DNA from: Pseudobdellovibrionaceae bacterium
GTDB lineage: Bacteria; Bdellovibrionota; Bdellovibrionia; Bdellovibrionales; Bdellovibrionaceae
DNA: 64,000 nt
Assembly: GCA_021731025.1 (NCBI GenBank)
Contig: JAKFYD010000041.1
Location: 18,838 to 82,837 of the forward strand
Direction of reading: 5' to 3'
Shown: piece by piece, positions 7,132-16,994 of the stretch
How positions within the stretch are numbered: position 1 is the first letter of the stretch
Layout of the letters: each line of letters starts with the position of its first letter
Program-made: the position numbers and the translations under genes
Notes under the pieces: generated by a model
The model's input: the letters and a program-made list of their open reading frames with translations, nothing else
Database searches by the model: none
Told to the model about the DNA's origin: nothing

Positions 7132-9258
7132 TCACTGAACGATGGATTTTTTCTCTTTTAACTCGGACCAAAATCCCGGTTTTATCTCGAAAAGTGAATT
7201 ATCGAGGTACTGGTACAAAATGATATTGCGCAGAATCGCTTTCACGTAAAAACTCGTCTCACTCCAAGGCAATTCATCAATCCATATCTCGTCTTTGGTC
7301 TCTGTGGATAAAGTGGTCATCAAATTTTCTGTGTCTTTGCGTCCTCTCAACCACGTCTTTAGTCGGGAAGGCCCCGCATTGTACGCGGCCAAAGCCAATG
7401 GGACATGGCCTTTGAACTCTTCAAGAAGAGTATTTAAATAAAAAGTTCCCATCGGAATATTTATTTCTGGGCGATAAAGATCATCAGGAATTGTGACTTT
7501 CAAACTCATACGTCTTGCGACATCACTGGCTGTGGGCGGAATGATTTGCATCAAACCTAAAGCATTCGCACTGGAAATAGCTTTTAATCCGAATGCGCTT
7601 TCTTGCCGTATCAGAGATTGAATCACATAAGGATGCAAACTGTATTTTTTAGTTTCAGTTTGAACCATATCCATATAAGTCAGAGGAAAAGATCGTTTTA
7701 AAAAAGACCAATCTTTGAATTGAGGATCTTGATCCATCGCCTGATTGATCAATCGAATGGCCTGAGGATATTGATGACGACTCAATAAAAAATTCGCCCA
7801 AACAATTTGGATCTCAGCTTTTTGTGGCGCAGGTAAAGCTGTTAGCTCAGATTGCGCTTCTAAAAGCCAACCTGATTTTGTCAGCAGCTTGATTCGATTC
7901 CAAATTTCGACCTGATCTCCAAAAAGCTCGATTTTAACCTGGGGCAATTCTTTAATCTCGCCACCTTCAGACAGAGGCAACTTCAATTCTGCTTTTAGTT
8001 TTAAGGTGTAATAAGAAAATGGAAACTGATCAATCAGCTGACGCTTTTCTTCGACAGCATTAGGACTTTTTAAGGCTTCAAGACACCGCACCAACCAGTA
8101 ACGTGAATTCAATTCGTACTTGTCACGATTCAAAGATAAAACAGACTCGAAATTATTTTTTGCTAAATCGTAATTTGCAAGACGGTAGTGCAACAGACCC
8201 AAACGAAAAAAAGATTCGGCGGCTTCATCCGTCCCCGAGTACTGCTGAGTGACTGTCAGAAAATATTTCTTCGCTTCATCATACTGACCTAAAAACATAT
8301 GGCTGCGAGCAAGTACATAGTAAGAATTTAAAGCCGCGGAACCCTTTAAATTTTGAAGCGCTGCTTCTGCAAATCTAATAGCTTCAGGATAGTAAGCTCG
8401 TCGATGCGCCCATGCGGCCCAGTCAGCCAATTTGTCAGGGTCGGCTTCTAAGAGAGACTTAACAACTTTCTCTCGATCAGGTTTATCGCGTTCAAAGAAT
8501 TCAGCGCTGGTGTCTAGAATCTTATCTCTTATTTTCTTGTGATCTGTTGAGCCCGGATATTTTTTTAAAAACCCTACCATCAAAGAAATGGACAATTGCG
8601 CGTGTTTTTGTTCGAGTGCGCTTTCGATCTTCGTCTGCATTTCTTTTTCTTCTTTCAAAGAATCTGCGGACCAAGTTCGCTTTTCTTTTGGCGTTTCCGA
8701 AGAAGCTGTCCACCCGGCAAAATGAAATCTTTGATCTTGAGAAAGTAATTCCGAACGAAGAAATAAATTTTCACGAACACTCGCTTGGGACTTGGATCTT
8801 TTCTTTTCATTTTTTTCCGCGAGAGATTGGTCCCACATGATTTGATTAGCACGAAGCCATTGACTGATTAAAGAGGACTTCCATGGCCCGCGATCTAAAA
8901 AATGAATGTTCTTCCGAAGAACGATGATTGGGTTTTGCAGGATATTCGATTGTTTTTGAGCTTCATATTTTTTCAAAGCACAATTCATCCACACCTGCAT
9001 CACCCAGGGTTGAATCGATTTTTGATTTGCAAAAACTTCAGGAGATTTTCTTAAACATTCGTCCCATTGTTTACGAATCTCGGTGTATTTCAATTTCGAA
9101 AGAGGTGAAAGTTTTTTGATTTCAGATTCTTTCATGTTTTCAAATAAATTGATTTCCGCCGTCGAAGATATTTCCTTATTAAGATCAACGACCAAAGATT
9201 TCGCCGAAATCAGTTCGCAGAAAATAAGAATATAAAAAATCAGAGATTTTCGTCCCAC
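7132..9258 (-). CDS. slt: Soluble lytic transglycosylase with TPR-like superhelix
   Basis: Periplasmic murein transglycosylase of the Slt70 type. An N-terminal export signal (SLIFYILIFCELISA) leads into a ~500-residue helical region with TPR-like repeats (e.g. EAAESFFRLGLLHYRLANYDLAKNNF region). The C-terminal SLT domain has catalytic Glu553 in RQESAFG, then ANALGLMQIIPPTA and ALAAYNAG. The start is a GTG with GG-rich sequence upstream. It sits 28 bases downstream of batD, so it is likely transcribed with the bat genes. Length (708) is close to the family norm. Confidence 0.93.
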   Translation of the reverse strand: MGRKSLIFYILIFCELISAKSLVVDLNKEISSTAEINLFENMKESEIKKLSPLSKLKYTEIRKQWDECLRKSPEVFANQKSIQPWVMQVWMNCALKKYEAQKQSNILQNPIIVLRKNIHFLDRGPWKSSLISQWLRANQIMWDQSLAEKNEKKRSKSQASVRENLFLRSELLSQDQRFHFAGWTASSETPKEKRTWSADSLKEEKEMQTKIESALEQKHAQLSISLMVGFLKKYPGSTDHKKIRDKILDTSAEFFERDKPDREKVVKSLLEADPDKLADWAAWAHRRAYYPEAIRFAEAALQNLKGSAALNSYYVLARSHMFLGQYDEAKKYFLTVTQQYSGTDEAAESFFRLGLLHYRLANYDLAKNNFESVLSLNRDKYELNSRYWLVRCLEALKSPNAVEEKRQLIDQFPFSYYTLKLKAELKLPLSEGGEIKELPQVKIELFGDQVEIWNRIKLLTKSGWLLEAQSELTALPAPQKAEIQIVWANFLLSRHQYPQAIRLINQAMDQDPQFKDWSFLKRSFPLTYMDMVQTETKKYSLHPYVIQSLIRQESAFGLKAISSANALGLMQIIPPTASDVARRMSLKVTIPDDLYRPEINIPMGTFYLNTLLEEFKGHVPLALAAYNAGPSRLKTWLRGRKDTENLMTTLSTETKDEIWIDELPWSETSFYVKAILRNIILYQYLDNSLFEIKPGFWSELKEKKSIVQ

Positions 9259-9285
9259 TTTAACCTACCTGTCCTTTATCAAAAC

Positions 9286-11220
9286 CTATTTTTTATTTTG
9301 GTTCAAATAAGTATCGACTAAATTTGTCAAAAGCTTCTGAGAAGCCGTGAACTCTTGATGCAGCCGCTGCGGATTCATAAAAGCTTTTAAAGACTCTTCA
9401 GGAGCAAATCCTAAAGTTTGAAAAATTTCAAATTTGGTCAAAATCGTTGAGCCGTACTCGTTTCTTAGACTGGGAGGAGCTTTCTCTAAAAGCTTTTCGA
9501 TCTCTTGGCTTCCCCCGCCCTGCTCGGAGATTTCTCCTAAAACCAGGTAAAATAAATTGGTCATTCCAATACCAACTTTTCGATACTCATTATTTTTTTG
9601 CGCCACTTCAACGGCTTTTAGTTTTTTCTTTAATAGATCATTGAGATTTCTTTTTCTTAAACCCCAACCAAATTCGTTGCGCGCTTTGAATAGTAAAACA
9701 AGGAGGTAGACAAAATACATGGCAAAACCCAACTCGGGTCGTTTTAAGAAATTCGCTCGCGAAGACAAATCCGAAGTGGTGAGCACATTTGGTAAACGCG
9801 CTTTGGCCTTTTCAACTTTTTTCGTCGTTCCCGAAAATCGTTCAGAGCTGCCTTGCACCCCATTGGGATTCGCAACGACCTTCAGTGAAATGGCCTGGGT
9901 CTTTTGCGTCAGATATTTTCGCTGAGCGGGATCGAACATGCTGAACTCAATCGCGGGAATTGTTAAATCTCCCTCTTGCCGAGGAATGACTAAAACTTCG
10001 AATTCTTTAAAGCTCAAACCATTTTTGAAAAATTTCGATTCGCTTTTTGTGTCGTAAATTTCTAAACCTTCGGGCCAAGAAATTCCAGGAAGCTCGATAC
10101 CCTTTGCATTCCCTGACCCTTCGAAACGAATGCGGAAGGAAAAGGGCTGATTCACTGGCACCTGAGTTTTTTCAATCTTTGCGGTGACCTGAAACTGACC
10201 GACGGCTCCGGAAAAACTAGCAGGTCGTCCTTCTGCTGGTAAAGGGTTCACTTTAATTTTGACGGGCTTTGAGGACTTTGTGAATTCATAGGCGGGTCCT
10301 AAACCAAAAATGCTCCCGGGTTTTGCTAAACGCACTTTGGATTTAATTTTAAATTCATCGATCAATAAATTCCCAGCCTTGATGGGAAAAAGAGCGTGGG
10401 AAGCCAGTAAAGCTTTCCGATAAGGCACTCCATTGACAATTTCTTCGTAAAATTGAATGGACGGGACTTCCTCGATGATTTCTTTCCAAAAGCCGCGCAG
10501 ATCAGGAAATTTGGCCCGATCTAAAGATTCAAGTTGTCCCCGAGTATAAATATACCAGTTTGCAGTGATCTGCTCTCCTTCAAAAACTTCGGTCTTATCA
10601 ACTTCCACTTGCACGAAAAAAGCTTCGTTCGGATTTGTCGGCAAAGTTTTATATTGAGGTTCTTGTTGCTGTCCGCGAAAAAGATTTTGTCGCCGTTGAA
10701 GAAGCTGGTTGAAAATTTCTTCTTCCTGCCGATCAAGGGCTTCGAAGGGATCTTCAAAACCTGGGGGCAAACCGGTTCCTCCACCCTGAGGTCGTTGGGG
10801 ATGATGTCTTTGTCGATTACTCTCTTTAACAACTTTGACCAAGATCGGCTGAGTGGTCTGCGGTTTTCCATCAACGACCACTTCAAAAGCGCCAATGCTC
10901 AGTTGCCCAATTCGCAGGGGAACCAAAATGTATTTATAATCATGTTGAATTTGTGTTTGCCAATCCATGCCTGAAGGCGTTTGAACCATATTGTAAGAAC
11001 TTTTACTGGATGTGCTTTGACCTTTTAATTCAAATCCATCCAAATCAGGAACTCGTGGTTCGCTAATGTCTGCGGATTTTTTCAGAATAACACTGACGAC
11101 GACTTCAAAAGGTTCGCCTACACCGATCTCTTCCCGATCAATTGTAGCCCGAACTACAACCTGGGCTTTAGCTATTGATGCAAACATAAAGAATAAAAGA
11201 ATTAAAAAGCGAAAATTCAT
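9286..11220 (-). CDS. batD: BatD, Ig-like repeat membrane protein
   Basis: Periplasmic protein of the Bacteroides aerotolerance family. The ATG at 11220, seven bases after the batC stop, gives a signal peptide (FLILLFFMFASIAKA). The next ~400 residues are beta-rich and include the characteristic ATIDREEIGVGEPFEV start and a second segment beginning KIEKTQVPVNQPF. A single membrane segment near residue 490 (GFAMYFVYLLVLLF) is followed by a cytoplasmic tail. The longer in-frame extension upstream overlaps batC and is rejected. Bat proteins are thought to form a membrane complex with MoxR; the exact biochemical role is unknown. Confidence 0.92.
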   Translation of the reverse strand: MNFRFLILLFFMFASIAKAQVVVRATIDREEIGVGEPFEVVVSVILKKSADISEPRVPDLDGFELKGQSTSSKSSYNMVQTPSGMDWQTQIQHDYKYILVPLRIGQLSIGAFEVVVDGKPQTTQPILVKVVKESNRQRHHPQRPQGGGTGLPPGFEDPFEALDRQEEEIFNQLLQRRQNLFRGQQQEPQYKTLPTNPNEAFFVQVEVDKTEVFEGEQITANWYIYTRGQLESLDRAKFPDLRGFWKEIIEEVPSIQFYEEIVNGVPYRKALLASHALFPIKAGNLLIDEFKIKSKVRLAKPGSIFGLGPAYEFTKSSKPVKIKVNPLPAEGRPASFSGAVGQFQVTAKIEKTQVPVNQPFSFRIRFEGSGNAKGIELPGISWPEGLEIYDTKSESKFFKNGLSFKEFEVLVIPRQEGDLTIPAIEFSMFDPAQRKYLTQKTQAISLKVVANPNGVQGSSERFSGTTKKVEKAKARLPNVLTTSDLSSRANFLKRPELGFAMYFVYLLVLLFKARNEFGWGLRKRNLNDLLKKKLKAVEVAQKNNEYRKVGIGMTNLFYLVLGEISEQGGGSQEIEKLLEKAPPSLRNEYGSTILTKFEIFQTLGFAPEESLKAFMNPQRLHQEFTASQKLLTNLVDTYLNQNKK

Positions 11221-11227
11221 TGCTGCT

Positions 11228-11980
11228 TTACCAATCTTTATCACGAGGCCGCTCCTTATAATCATTCTTTTTATTGTATTCCGCGCGGATTTTTTGCTCT
11301 TGCTGTTTAATTTCATCGAGAATTTTTTTAACATCACTGGGACTTAACTCGCCCTTGAACTCTCGGGGCTGATACTTTGGATTCGGTTTATATTCCTTTT
11401 TCTGATCCTCTTTATTTTTTTGGTCGTCCTTTTGATCCTTCTGGTCTTTCTCGTCCTTCTGGTCTTTTTGATCTTTTTGGTCCTTCTGCTGATCCTGCGG
11501 ATTTTGATTTCCATCTTTTTGCTGCTGATCATTTTTTTGTTGGTCATCTTGCGATTTTTGATTTTGCATCAACAGCTCGATGTTGGTTTTCACTTCCTTT
11601 GAACTTGGAACAATCTCTAAAGCGCGTTGATATTCGCTTAAGGCTTCGGCAATCTTTTTATCCCTTCCCAGAAGTTGAGCCCGATTAAATCGACTGACAA
11701 ATTTTTGAAAAGCATTAAGGGCGTATTTTTCCGAAGCCGCGTATTGCTGCAAAGCTTTTTCATGCTCTTTTCGCAATTCTAAATTTAAACCCAAATTCAA
11801 ATGCAATTCCGGTTGGAAAGGATCGTATTGAAAGGCTTCTAATAATTCGTGTTGAGAAGCCTCCCAATTCTTTGCGTTTTGCAACTTTACCGCCTGATGA
11901 TTGTGCCACAAAGTGCGGACATCCGGCGTCTTTGCACAAGAAATCAAAAAAGGAAGTAGCAGCAAAAGAAAATTTCTCAT
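11228..11980 (-). CDS. batC: BatC-like TPR lipoprotein with a KDQ-rich tail
   Basis: Lipoprotein signal with Cys15 (LLPFLISC), then about three TPR units (residues ~25-130), e.g. QPELHLNLGLNLELRKEHEK. Residues ~145-195 are a low-complexity run of K, D and Q made from repeated KDQ triplets, probably a flexible highly charged linker, followed by a basic/acidic helical end. Its stop overlaps the batB stop region by four bases (11977-11980), as ATGA-type coupling. Position between batB and batD and the TPR content match BatC, although the repeat tail is unusually long. Confidence 0.85.
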   Translation of the reverse strand: MRNFLLLLLPFLISCAKTPDVRTLWHNHQAVKLQNAKNWEASQHELLEAFQYDPFQPELHLNLGLNLELRKEHEKALQQYAASEKYALNAFQKFVSRFNRAQLLGRDKKIAEALSEYQRALEIVPSSKEVKTNIELLMQNQKSQDDQQKNDQQQKDGNQNPQDQQKDQKDQKDQKDEKDQKDQKDDQKNKEDQKKEYKPNPKYQPREFKGELSPSDVKKILDEIKQQEQKIRAEYNKKNDYKERPRDKDW

Positions 11981-13041
11981 GGTTTAGAAACCTCGAAGCG
12001 CCCTGTCCACAGGCGAAATTTGGTGTGCCTATCCCCCAACAAAAGTTCGAAAATTCCCACCAAAAAAGCCAATAACAAAAACACCTGAAATTTTTCTTCG
12101 TACTGAGTCGCTATTTGCGAATCGAAAAGAGTTTTATCCAATTTATCAAAATCTTCATTAAGCTGACTGACATGATTTCCCCCAAAGACTGCGAAGTAAA
12201 ATGAACCTTGTCCCGCTTGGGCGAGCTTCTGTAAAAAATCACCCCGCACCGTCGACAGGACGGTCTGACCTTGATGATCCTTTTTATAACCCCTGAGGTA
12301 CCCCATACCATCACGCACCGGAATAGCCCCGCCCTTTTCTGTCCCGTAAGCCACGGTAGAAATTTTTATTCCCGCTTTTGCAATTTTATCAGCTATAGCC
12401 AAAGCCCCTTCTTCATGATCTTCACCGTCAGAGGCGACTAAAATAACTCGTGTGGCTTTTGATGTTTCATCGGTGCTGACTCCTCCACGCTCAAACCCTT
12501 CTTGGGCAACACGAAGGGCTTCTTCGAAATTTGTTCCTTGAGCGCTGACGCTGCTGGGGCTTAAAGATTCAATGTACATTTTAATTGCGCCGGGGTCATT
12601 CGTCAGTGGACACAACAAAGCGGATGAACCAGCAAATGCCACTATTCCCACTTTATTTCCGGGAGACAAATCAATCAACCTCGCTAATTCAATCTTTGCT
12701 TGAGCTAAACGATTGGGTTTTACGTCTTCTGCCATCATGCTTTCCGAGACATCCACTAGAAGCATGATCTCGATTCCTTCAGATTTAATTTTTTGTTGGC
12801 TTTTCCCTGATTGGGGACGAGCCCAAGCTAAAATCATCATCAACACGCAGAGTCCCTGCAGAAATTGTTTCCATCGACGTTTTTTAATGGAAACACTTTT
12901 CGTCAAATAGGGAGTTAAGCGAGCTCCTAAATTTCGAGCTATCTTTTTTTCTTTCATCTTAGAGTAAACCCAACTGATGATCCATAATAGCGGGATCACG
13001 ATGAGCCAACGAAGCTCCTGAATATTTTCAAAACGAAACAT
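11977..13041 (-). CDS. batB: BatB, von Willebrand factor A membrane protein
   Basis: The ATG at 13041 follows GAGGAG and overlaps the batA stop by one base (TAATG). N-terminal membrane helices (LIVIPLLWIISWVY and FLQGLCVLMMILAWA) lead into a VWA domain with an intact MIDAS motif, DVSESMM, and the TDD/ SDGE metal loops (LVASDGEDHEE). One C-terminal membrane helix (FLLLAFLVGIFELLLG) follows. BatA and BatB together place two VWA domains in the periplasm for protein-protein contact. Confidence 0.93.
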   Translation of the reverse strand: MFRFENIQELRWLIVIPLLWIISWVYSKMKEKKIARNLGARLTPYLTKSVSIKKRRWKQFLQGLCVLMMILAWARPQSGKSQQKIKSEGIEIMLLVDVSESMMAEDVKPNRLAQAKIELARLIDLSPGNKVGIVAFAGSSALLCPLTNDPGAIKMYIESLSPSSVSAQGTNFEEALRVAQEGFERGGVSTDETSKATRVILVASDGEDHEEGALAIADKIAKAGIKISTVAYGTEKGGAIPVRDGMGYLRGYKKDHQGQTVLSTVRGDFLQKLAQAGQGSFYFAVFGGNHVSQLNEDFDKLDKTLFDSQIATQYEEKFQVFLLLAFLVGIFELLLGDRHTKFRLWTGRFEVSKP

Positions 13042-14051
13042 TAAGGACTCCTCTTTAACCAAGTGCTTCCGAGCAACCATCCGATAAGATAACAAATCAA
13101 GGCTGCTAAAAGATACTTTTGGAAAATTTCAGTGTAACGAACGTAGCGATTCACATCGACTTTGGTTTTTTCTAAAGAATCAATTTCACGAAAGACGCCA
13201 TTCAAAGAATCTTCCCTGGAGGCGCGAAAAAATTTTCCGCCGGTTTCTTTAGCCATTTTCGACAATAAAGACTCATTCACGCTGCTTTCGAAGGGCACAT
13301 AGTTTTTAACTCGATCACCTAAAAAATTTCTTTGGTAAATGGGTAAGCGGGTTGGGCCATCCTTACCAATCCCAATGGAATAAATTTTTAAACCATAGCC
13401 CTTAGCCATTTCTAAAGCCGTTTCGGGATCGATGGTCCCGCTGTTGTTTTCCCCGTCTGTTAAGAATATAAGGATGCGACTTTTCGCAGTGGAATCTTTC
13501 AAGCGTCCAACGGCATTGGCCAAACCAACACCGATAGCCGTGCCGTCTTTAATCCTGGCATTCTGAGCGGTATCAATCTCTTGAATACGACTGAGCAACA
13601 ATTGATAATCTAAAGTCGGTGGCACTAAGGTAAAAGCTTCTCCGGCAAAAACAACAACCCCAATGCGATCGGAACTTCGTCTTTCCACAAATTTGCGAAT
13701 GGTGTCTTTGGCTGACTCGAGTCGGTTCAAGGGTTTCATATCTTCGATCAACATGCTGTCAGAAACGTCTAAACAAATAACAATATCGATGCCTTCAATA
13801 TTTTTACGAACTTTCGTATTAGGAATTTGGGGGCGAGCCAAAGCAAGAATGACAAAGCTTAAGGCTAATACCTTCAAAAGCAAAGGAACAAAAAGAATGT
13901 ACGTCCTAAACCCCGGCGAAAGAGAGCGAATCATTTCTAAGGAACTGTATTGCAAGCTCGCTGTTTTATAGCGACGTTTATAAAAATACCAAGCCAATGA
14001 AAGAATCAACGGCAAGAAAAGAAGAAAAGCTTGGGGGTTCTTCCACTCCAT
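13041..14051 (-). CDS. batA: BatA, von Willebrand factor A membrane protein
   Basis: Membrane-anchored VWA protein with two N-terminal helices (FLLFLPLILSLAWYFY and LLLKVLALSFVILALA), the MIDAS motif DVSDSML, the conserved Thr region GTAIGVGL, and FLTDGENNSG. A C-terminal helix (YLLAALICYLIGWLLG) anchors the other end. The gene overlaps both neighbours, so the cluster is one transcription and translation unit. Paralogous to batB downstream. The SARP-type motif DTAQNARIKDGTA seen in BatA proteins supports the specific assignment over a generic VWA. Confidence 0.93.
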   Translation of the reverse strand: MEWKNPQAFLLFLPLILSLAWYFYKRRYKTASLQYSSLEMIRSLSPGFRTYILFVPLLLKVLALSFVILALARPQIPNTKVRKNIEGIDIVICLDVSDSMLIEDMKPLNRLESAKDTIRKFVERRSSDRIGVVVFAGEAFTLVPPTLDYQLLLSRIQEIDTAQNARIKDGTAIGVGLANAVGRLKDSTAKSRILIFLTDGENNSGTIDPETALEMAKGYGLKIYSIGIGKDGPTRLPIYQRNFLGDRVKNYVPFESSVNESLLSKMAKETGGKFFRASREDSLNGVFREIDSLEKTKVDVNRYVRYTEIFQKYLLAALICYLIGWLLGSTWLKRSP

Positions 14052-14926
14052 CAGCGCTTCCCTTCAATGGGTGAATCTAATTTTTCCAGAAGCTTTCGGG
14101 CCTCGTCACGAAATTGAACAACGTCTTGCGCTTTCAATTGAAACTGGGGTGACAAAGCCTTACCAATTTCGGTAAACCATTTTTTAATGATGTCTCGATG
14201 TTCATCATAAATTCGTCGATGATATTTTTTAAGATCAGCTAAAATAAGTTTTTGACTCCACTCGAGAGCCGGAATTTGAAAACGGCGAATAAAATAAACC
14301 CGAATGTGATGATCAATTTCTTTCAGGACTTTTAATAAAGATTCATCATTGATTTTAGGATCATGAAAAAAGGAATTCTCTCGCTGCCAACGGCGAGATT
14401 CCGCGTGAAACTGCTGCAAAGGCGAAAGCGAAGTTTCATATTCTCGCAATCTTTTCAGCAATGAATTTCGTTGCCATCGTCGACGCCACTGAAGCCCAAG
14501 GGTTCCCACTAAAAATAAAATGGCCGATGAAATGATAAAAATGTAAATCCAGGGCAAAGGAATAATCAAGGGCCCAATGGGGCCATAGCCCTCCGCTTGA
14601 ACTCCTTCGGGAATAACACTTTGCACTTGGGTTTCGAATTTCCCCAAAGAAATTTTATGTTTCCCATCGTCTAACACCAGGTCTTCGGCTTTCCATTCAC
14701 CAGCTCGGTAAAGAGTCGCCTCAAAGAGCAATGTGTTTTTATCCTGGGCTACAGTTTTGAAAATTTTAAAGGCCAACTTATCTGATTCTGGTAAAACAAG
14801 ATGAGCCGCTTCGAAATTAAAATCTTCGGGAATTGGGGCCGCACATTTCAATTGAAAGATTCGTCCCACCGTTAAGATGTTATCTTCAAGACCTTTCACT
14901 GTAGGTATGTTCAGCTCACACGACAT
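14051..14926 (-). CDS. Bat-cluster membrane protein, DUF4381-like
   Basis: An N-terminal ~130-residue beta-rich region is followed by one membrane helix (WIYIFIISSAILFLVGTLG) and a cytoplasmic helical tail with basic RRRW after the membrane. This layout and the place between the DUF58 and batA genes match the short membrane proteins (often DUF4381) that accompany moxR-bat loci. No signal peptide is evident at the annotated ATG, which is two bases from the DUF58 stop; insertion may rely on the internal helix. Function unknown. Confidence 0.7.
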   Translation of the reverse strand: MSCELNIPTVKGLEDNILTVGRIFQLKCAAPIPEDFNFEAAHLVLPESDKLAFKIFKTVAQDKNTLLFEATLYRAGEWKAEDLVLDDGKHKISLGKFETQVQSVIPEGVQAEGYGPIGPLIIPLPWIYIFIISSAILFLVGTLGLQWRRRWQRNSLLKRLREYETSLSPLQQFHAESRRWQRENSFFHDPKINDESLLKVLKEIDHHIRVYFIRRFQIPALEWSQKLILADLKKYHRRIYDEHRDIIKKWFTEIGKALSPQFQLKAQDVVQFRDEARKLLEKLDSPIEGKR

Positions 14927-14928
14927 CT

Positions 14929-15801
14929 TTAACCCTTACGTTTCCGAAAATAAGCAATCAAGGGATCCACATAATTAGCGCTCGAGTTCACATCAATTCG
15001 ACCCACTTGAGAAAGCCGCAACAAACGGTCCCGCTGCTCTTTTTTCTTTTTCGCTGCTAAAGCATAGCTTTGACGAAAAGCCGAAGAGCTGGTGTCCACG
15101 GTCAAAATTTCGCCGCTTTCAGGATCTTGCAGTTCCACCAATCCAATGTCAGGAATTTGCAATTCCGCTTGATCTTGCACCACACAAGCGACGACATCAT
15201 GTTTACGACCCAGAAGCCTTAGTGATTGATCGAAACCCTGATCAAAAAAATCGCTAAACACAAAAACGCTGGCCCGCTTTTTCAAAACACCTTGCAAGTA
15301 ATTTAGACCTAAACTGATTTTTGTTTTCTGACTGCGCGGCTGATAATAAAAAAGATCCCGCAAAATGCGATGCACATGGCCCCGCCCTTTCTTCGGCGGC
15401 ACAAAGTGTTCGACCTGATCCGAAAAAAGCAAGAGTCCGACTTGATCATTATTTTTAACGGCACTGAAAGCCAATAAAGCCGCAAGATGAGTGATCACTT
15501 CGCCTTTAAAGTAAGGCCCAGTTCCAAAAATAGTTGAACCACTGACATCCACCGCAAGGATCATCGTGAGCTCTCGCTCTTCTTCGAAAGTTTTTATATA
15601 AGGTTTTCCGGCCTTCGCAGTCAGCGACCAGGATATTGTTCTGACATCATCTCCGGGAACATATTCACGAAAATCTGAAAAGGTCATACCTTGGCCCTTG
15701 AACAAGGTGTGATACTCGCCCGAAAAAATATTATTGACCAACTTTCTGGTGCTGATCTCGAGGAGCTTAACTTTTTTTAAAACCTCTTTGGGAAGAGTCA
15801 T
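14929..15801 (-). CDS. DUF58 protein (MoxR-associated VWA-like)
   Basis: Cytoplasmic protein with the DUF58 signature GEYHTLFKGQGMTFSDFREY followed by GDDVRTISWSLTAKAGKPYIK. A VWA-type fold carries the metal motif AVDVSGSTIFG and VFVFSDFFDQGF. DUF58 proteins occur beside MoxR in nearly all such loci and are presumed partners of the AAA+ ATPase. It starts 22 bases after moxR ends. Length (290) is typical. Confidence 0.93.
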   Translation of the reverse strand: MTLPKEVLKKVKLLEISTRKLVNNIFSGEYHTLFKGQGMTFSDFREYVPGDDVRTISWSLTAKAGKPYIKTFEEERELTMILAVDVSGSTIFGTGPYFKGEVITHLAALLAFSAVKNNDQVGLLLFSDQVEHFVPPKKGRGHVHRILRDLFYYQPRSQKTKISLGLNYLQGVLKKRASVFVFSDFFDQGFDQSLRLLGRKHDVVACVVQDQAELQIPDIGLVELQDPESGEILTVDTSSSAFRQSYALAAKKKKEQRDRLLRLSQVGRIDVNSSANYVDPLIAYFRKRKG

Positions 15802-15823
15802 GCTTTGTCCTTAAGCTAACGGG

Positions 15824-16816
15824 TTAAGGAACTTCAACCTGAGTCAGTATGTCTTTGATGATGTCATCGGATTTAATATTTTCGGCCTCGGCTTCGTAAG
15901 TGAGAATCAGTCGATGTCGTAAAACATTGTAAGCGATGGCTTTAATGTCTTCGTCCGTGACATAGCCCCGACCACGCAAGAAAGCATGAGCCTTGGACGC
16001 TCGATATAAAGAGATTGTCGCTCGTGGTGAACCGCCCACCTGAATCAAATTAGCGATACGGCTTAAGCCATATTCACTGGGTTTACGTGAAGCCATCACA
16101 ATTTCGACAATGTAATTTTTAATTTTATTATCCACGTAAATTTGATCGGCACGTTGGGAAGCTCGCAACAAATCTTCCTGCGAGATCACAGGATTAATTT
16201 GCGGCTTTTCATTTTGCCCCATGCGATTCAAAATTTCCAATTCGTCACCCTTCCCTGGATAACCAACATTAATTTTGAACATAAAGCGATCCATTTGCGC
16301 CTCGGGCAAGGGATAAGTTCCTTCTTGCTCCAGAGGATTTTGTGTCGCGAGCACCAAGAATGGTGTTTCTAATTTGTAAGATTGGTCACCGATAGTGACT
16401 TGTTTTTCGGCCATGGCTTCAAGCAAAGCACTCTGCACTTTGGCAGGAGCTCGGTTGATTTCATCGGCTAAAACAATATTTGTAAAAATGGGACCCTTAC
16501 GCGCATGAAAATCACCCGATTTAGGATTGAAAATCATTGTCCCTATCAAATCCGTCGGCAAAAGATCAGGAGTGAATTGCACTCGTTGAAAATTTAAAGA
16601 AATTGATTGTGAAACACTGGAGATCGTCAATGTCTTCGCCAAGCCAGGAACACCTTCCAGCAGAATATGCCCGCCCGTGAGTAAGCCCATCAAAATTCCA
16701 TCAACCATGTGAGTTTGACCAACAACAACTTTGGTCACTTCCTGACGCATTTTTTCGATGAATTGACTCTCTTGTTTAACGGCCGCATTCAACGCCAGAA
16801 CATCCATTTCCGCCAC
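15824..16816 (-). CDS. moxR: MoxR-family AAA+ ATPase
   Basis: AAA+ chaperone-like ATPase. Walker A is GVPGLAKTLT, Walker B is LADEINRAPAKVQSALLEAM, and sensor/arginine-finger regions (ATQNPLEQEGTYPLPEAQMDRF, split at PLPEAQMDRF) match MoxR. The start is a GTG with AAGGAGG five bases upstream. First gene of a nine-gene minus-strand run (moxR to mltD) with gaps under 65 bases. MoxR-Bat systems are linked to envelope stress tolerance and periplasmic complex assembly; the client here is unknown. Confidence 0.95.
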   Translation of the reverse strand: MAEMDVLALNAAVKQESQFIEKMRQEVTKVVVGQTHMVDGILMGLLTGGHILLEGVPGLAKTLTISSVSQSISLNFQRVQFTPDLLPTDLIGTMIFNPKSGDFHARKGPIFTNIVLADEINRAPAKVQSALLEAMAEKQVTIGDQSYKLETPFLVLATQNPLEQEGTYPLPEAQMDRFMFKINVGYPGKGDELEILNRMGQNEKPQINPVISQEDLLRASQRADQIYVDNKIKNYIVEIVMASRKPSEYGLSRIANLIQVGGSPRATISLYRASKAHAFLRGRGYVTDEDIKAIAYNVLRHRLILTYEAEAENIKSDDIIKDILTQVEVP

Positions 16817-16994
16817 TTCATCCTCCTTGGGAAATTTCGCTTACATTTTAAAAATTTGACTCTTTATTTTCGCAAGGTGAAGGTGTCGGCGGCAAGCTCG
16901 GTTCACGATGCACAGTTTCATTTAGGTCGACTTCTTGGAAACTAAAACCGATGATTTCTTTACACCGAGATACTTCGCGTGAGAAAAAGGAAGA

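Noticed and set aside
11344..11688. Lys/Arg-rich or Ile/Leu-rich open frames in other frames of batC
   Set aside because: They arise from the repeated KDQ codons of batC read in other frames; not real genes and not a separate DNA repeat element.
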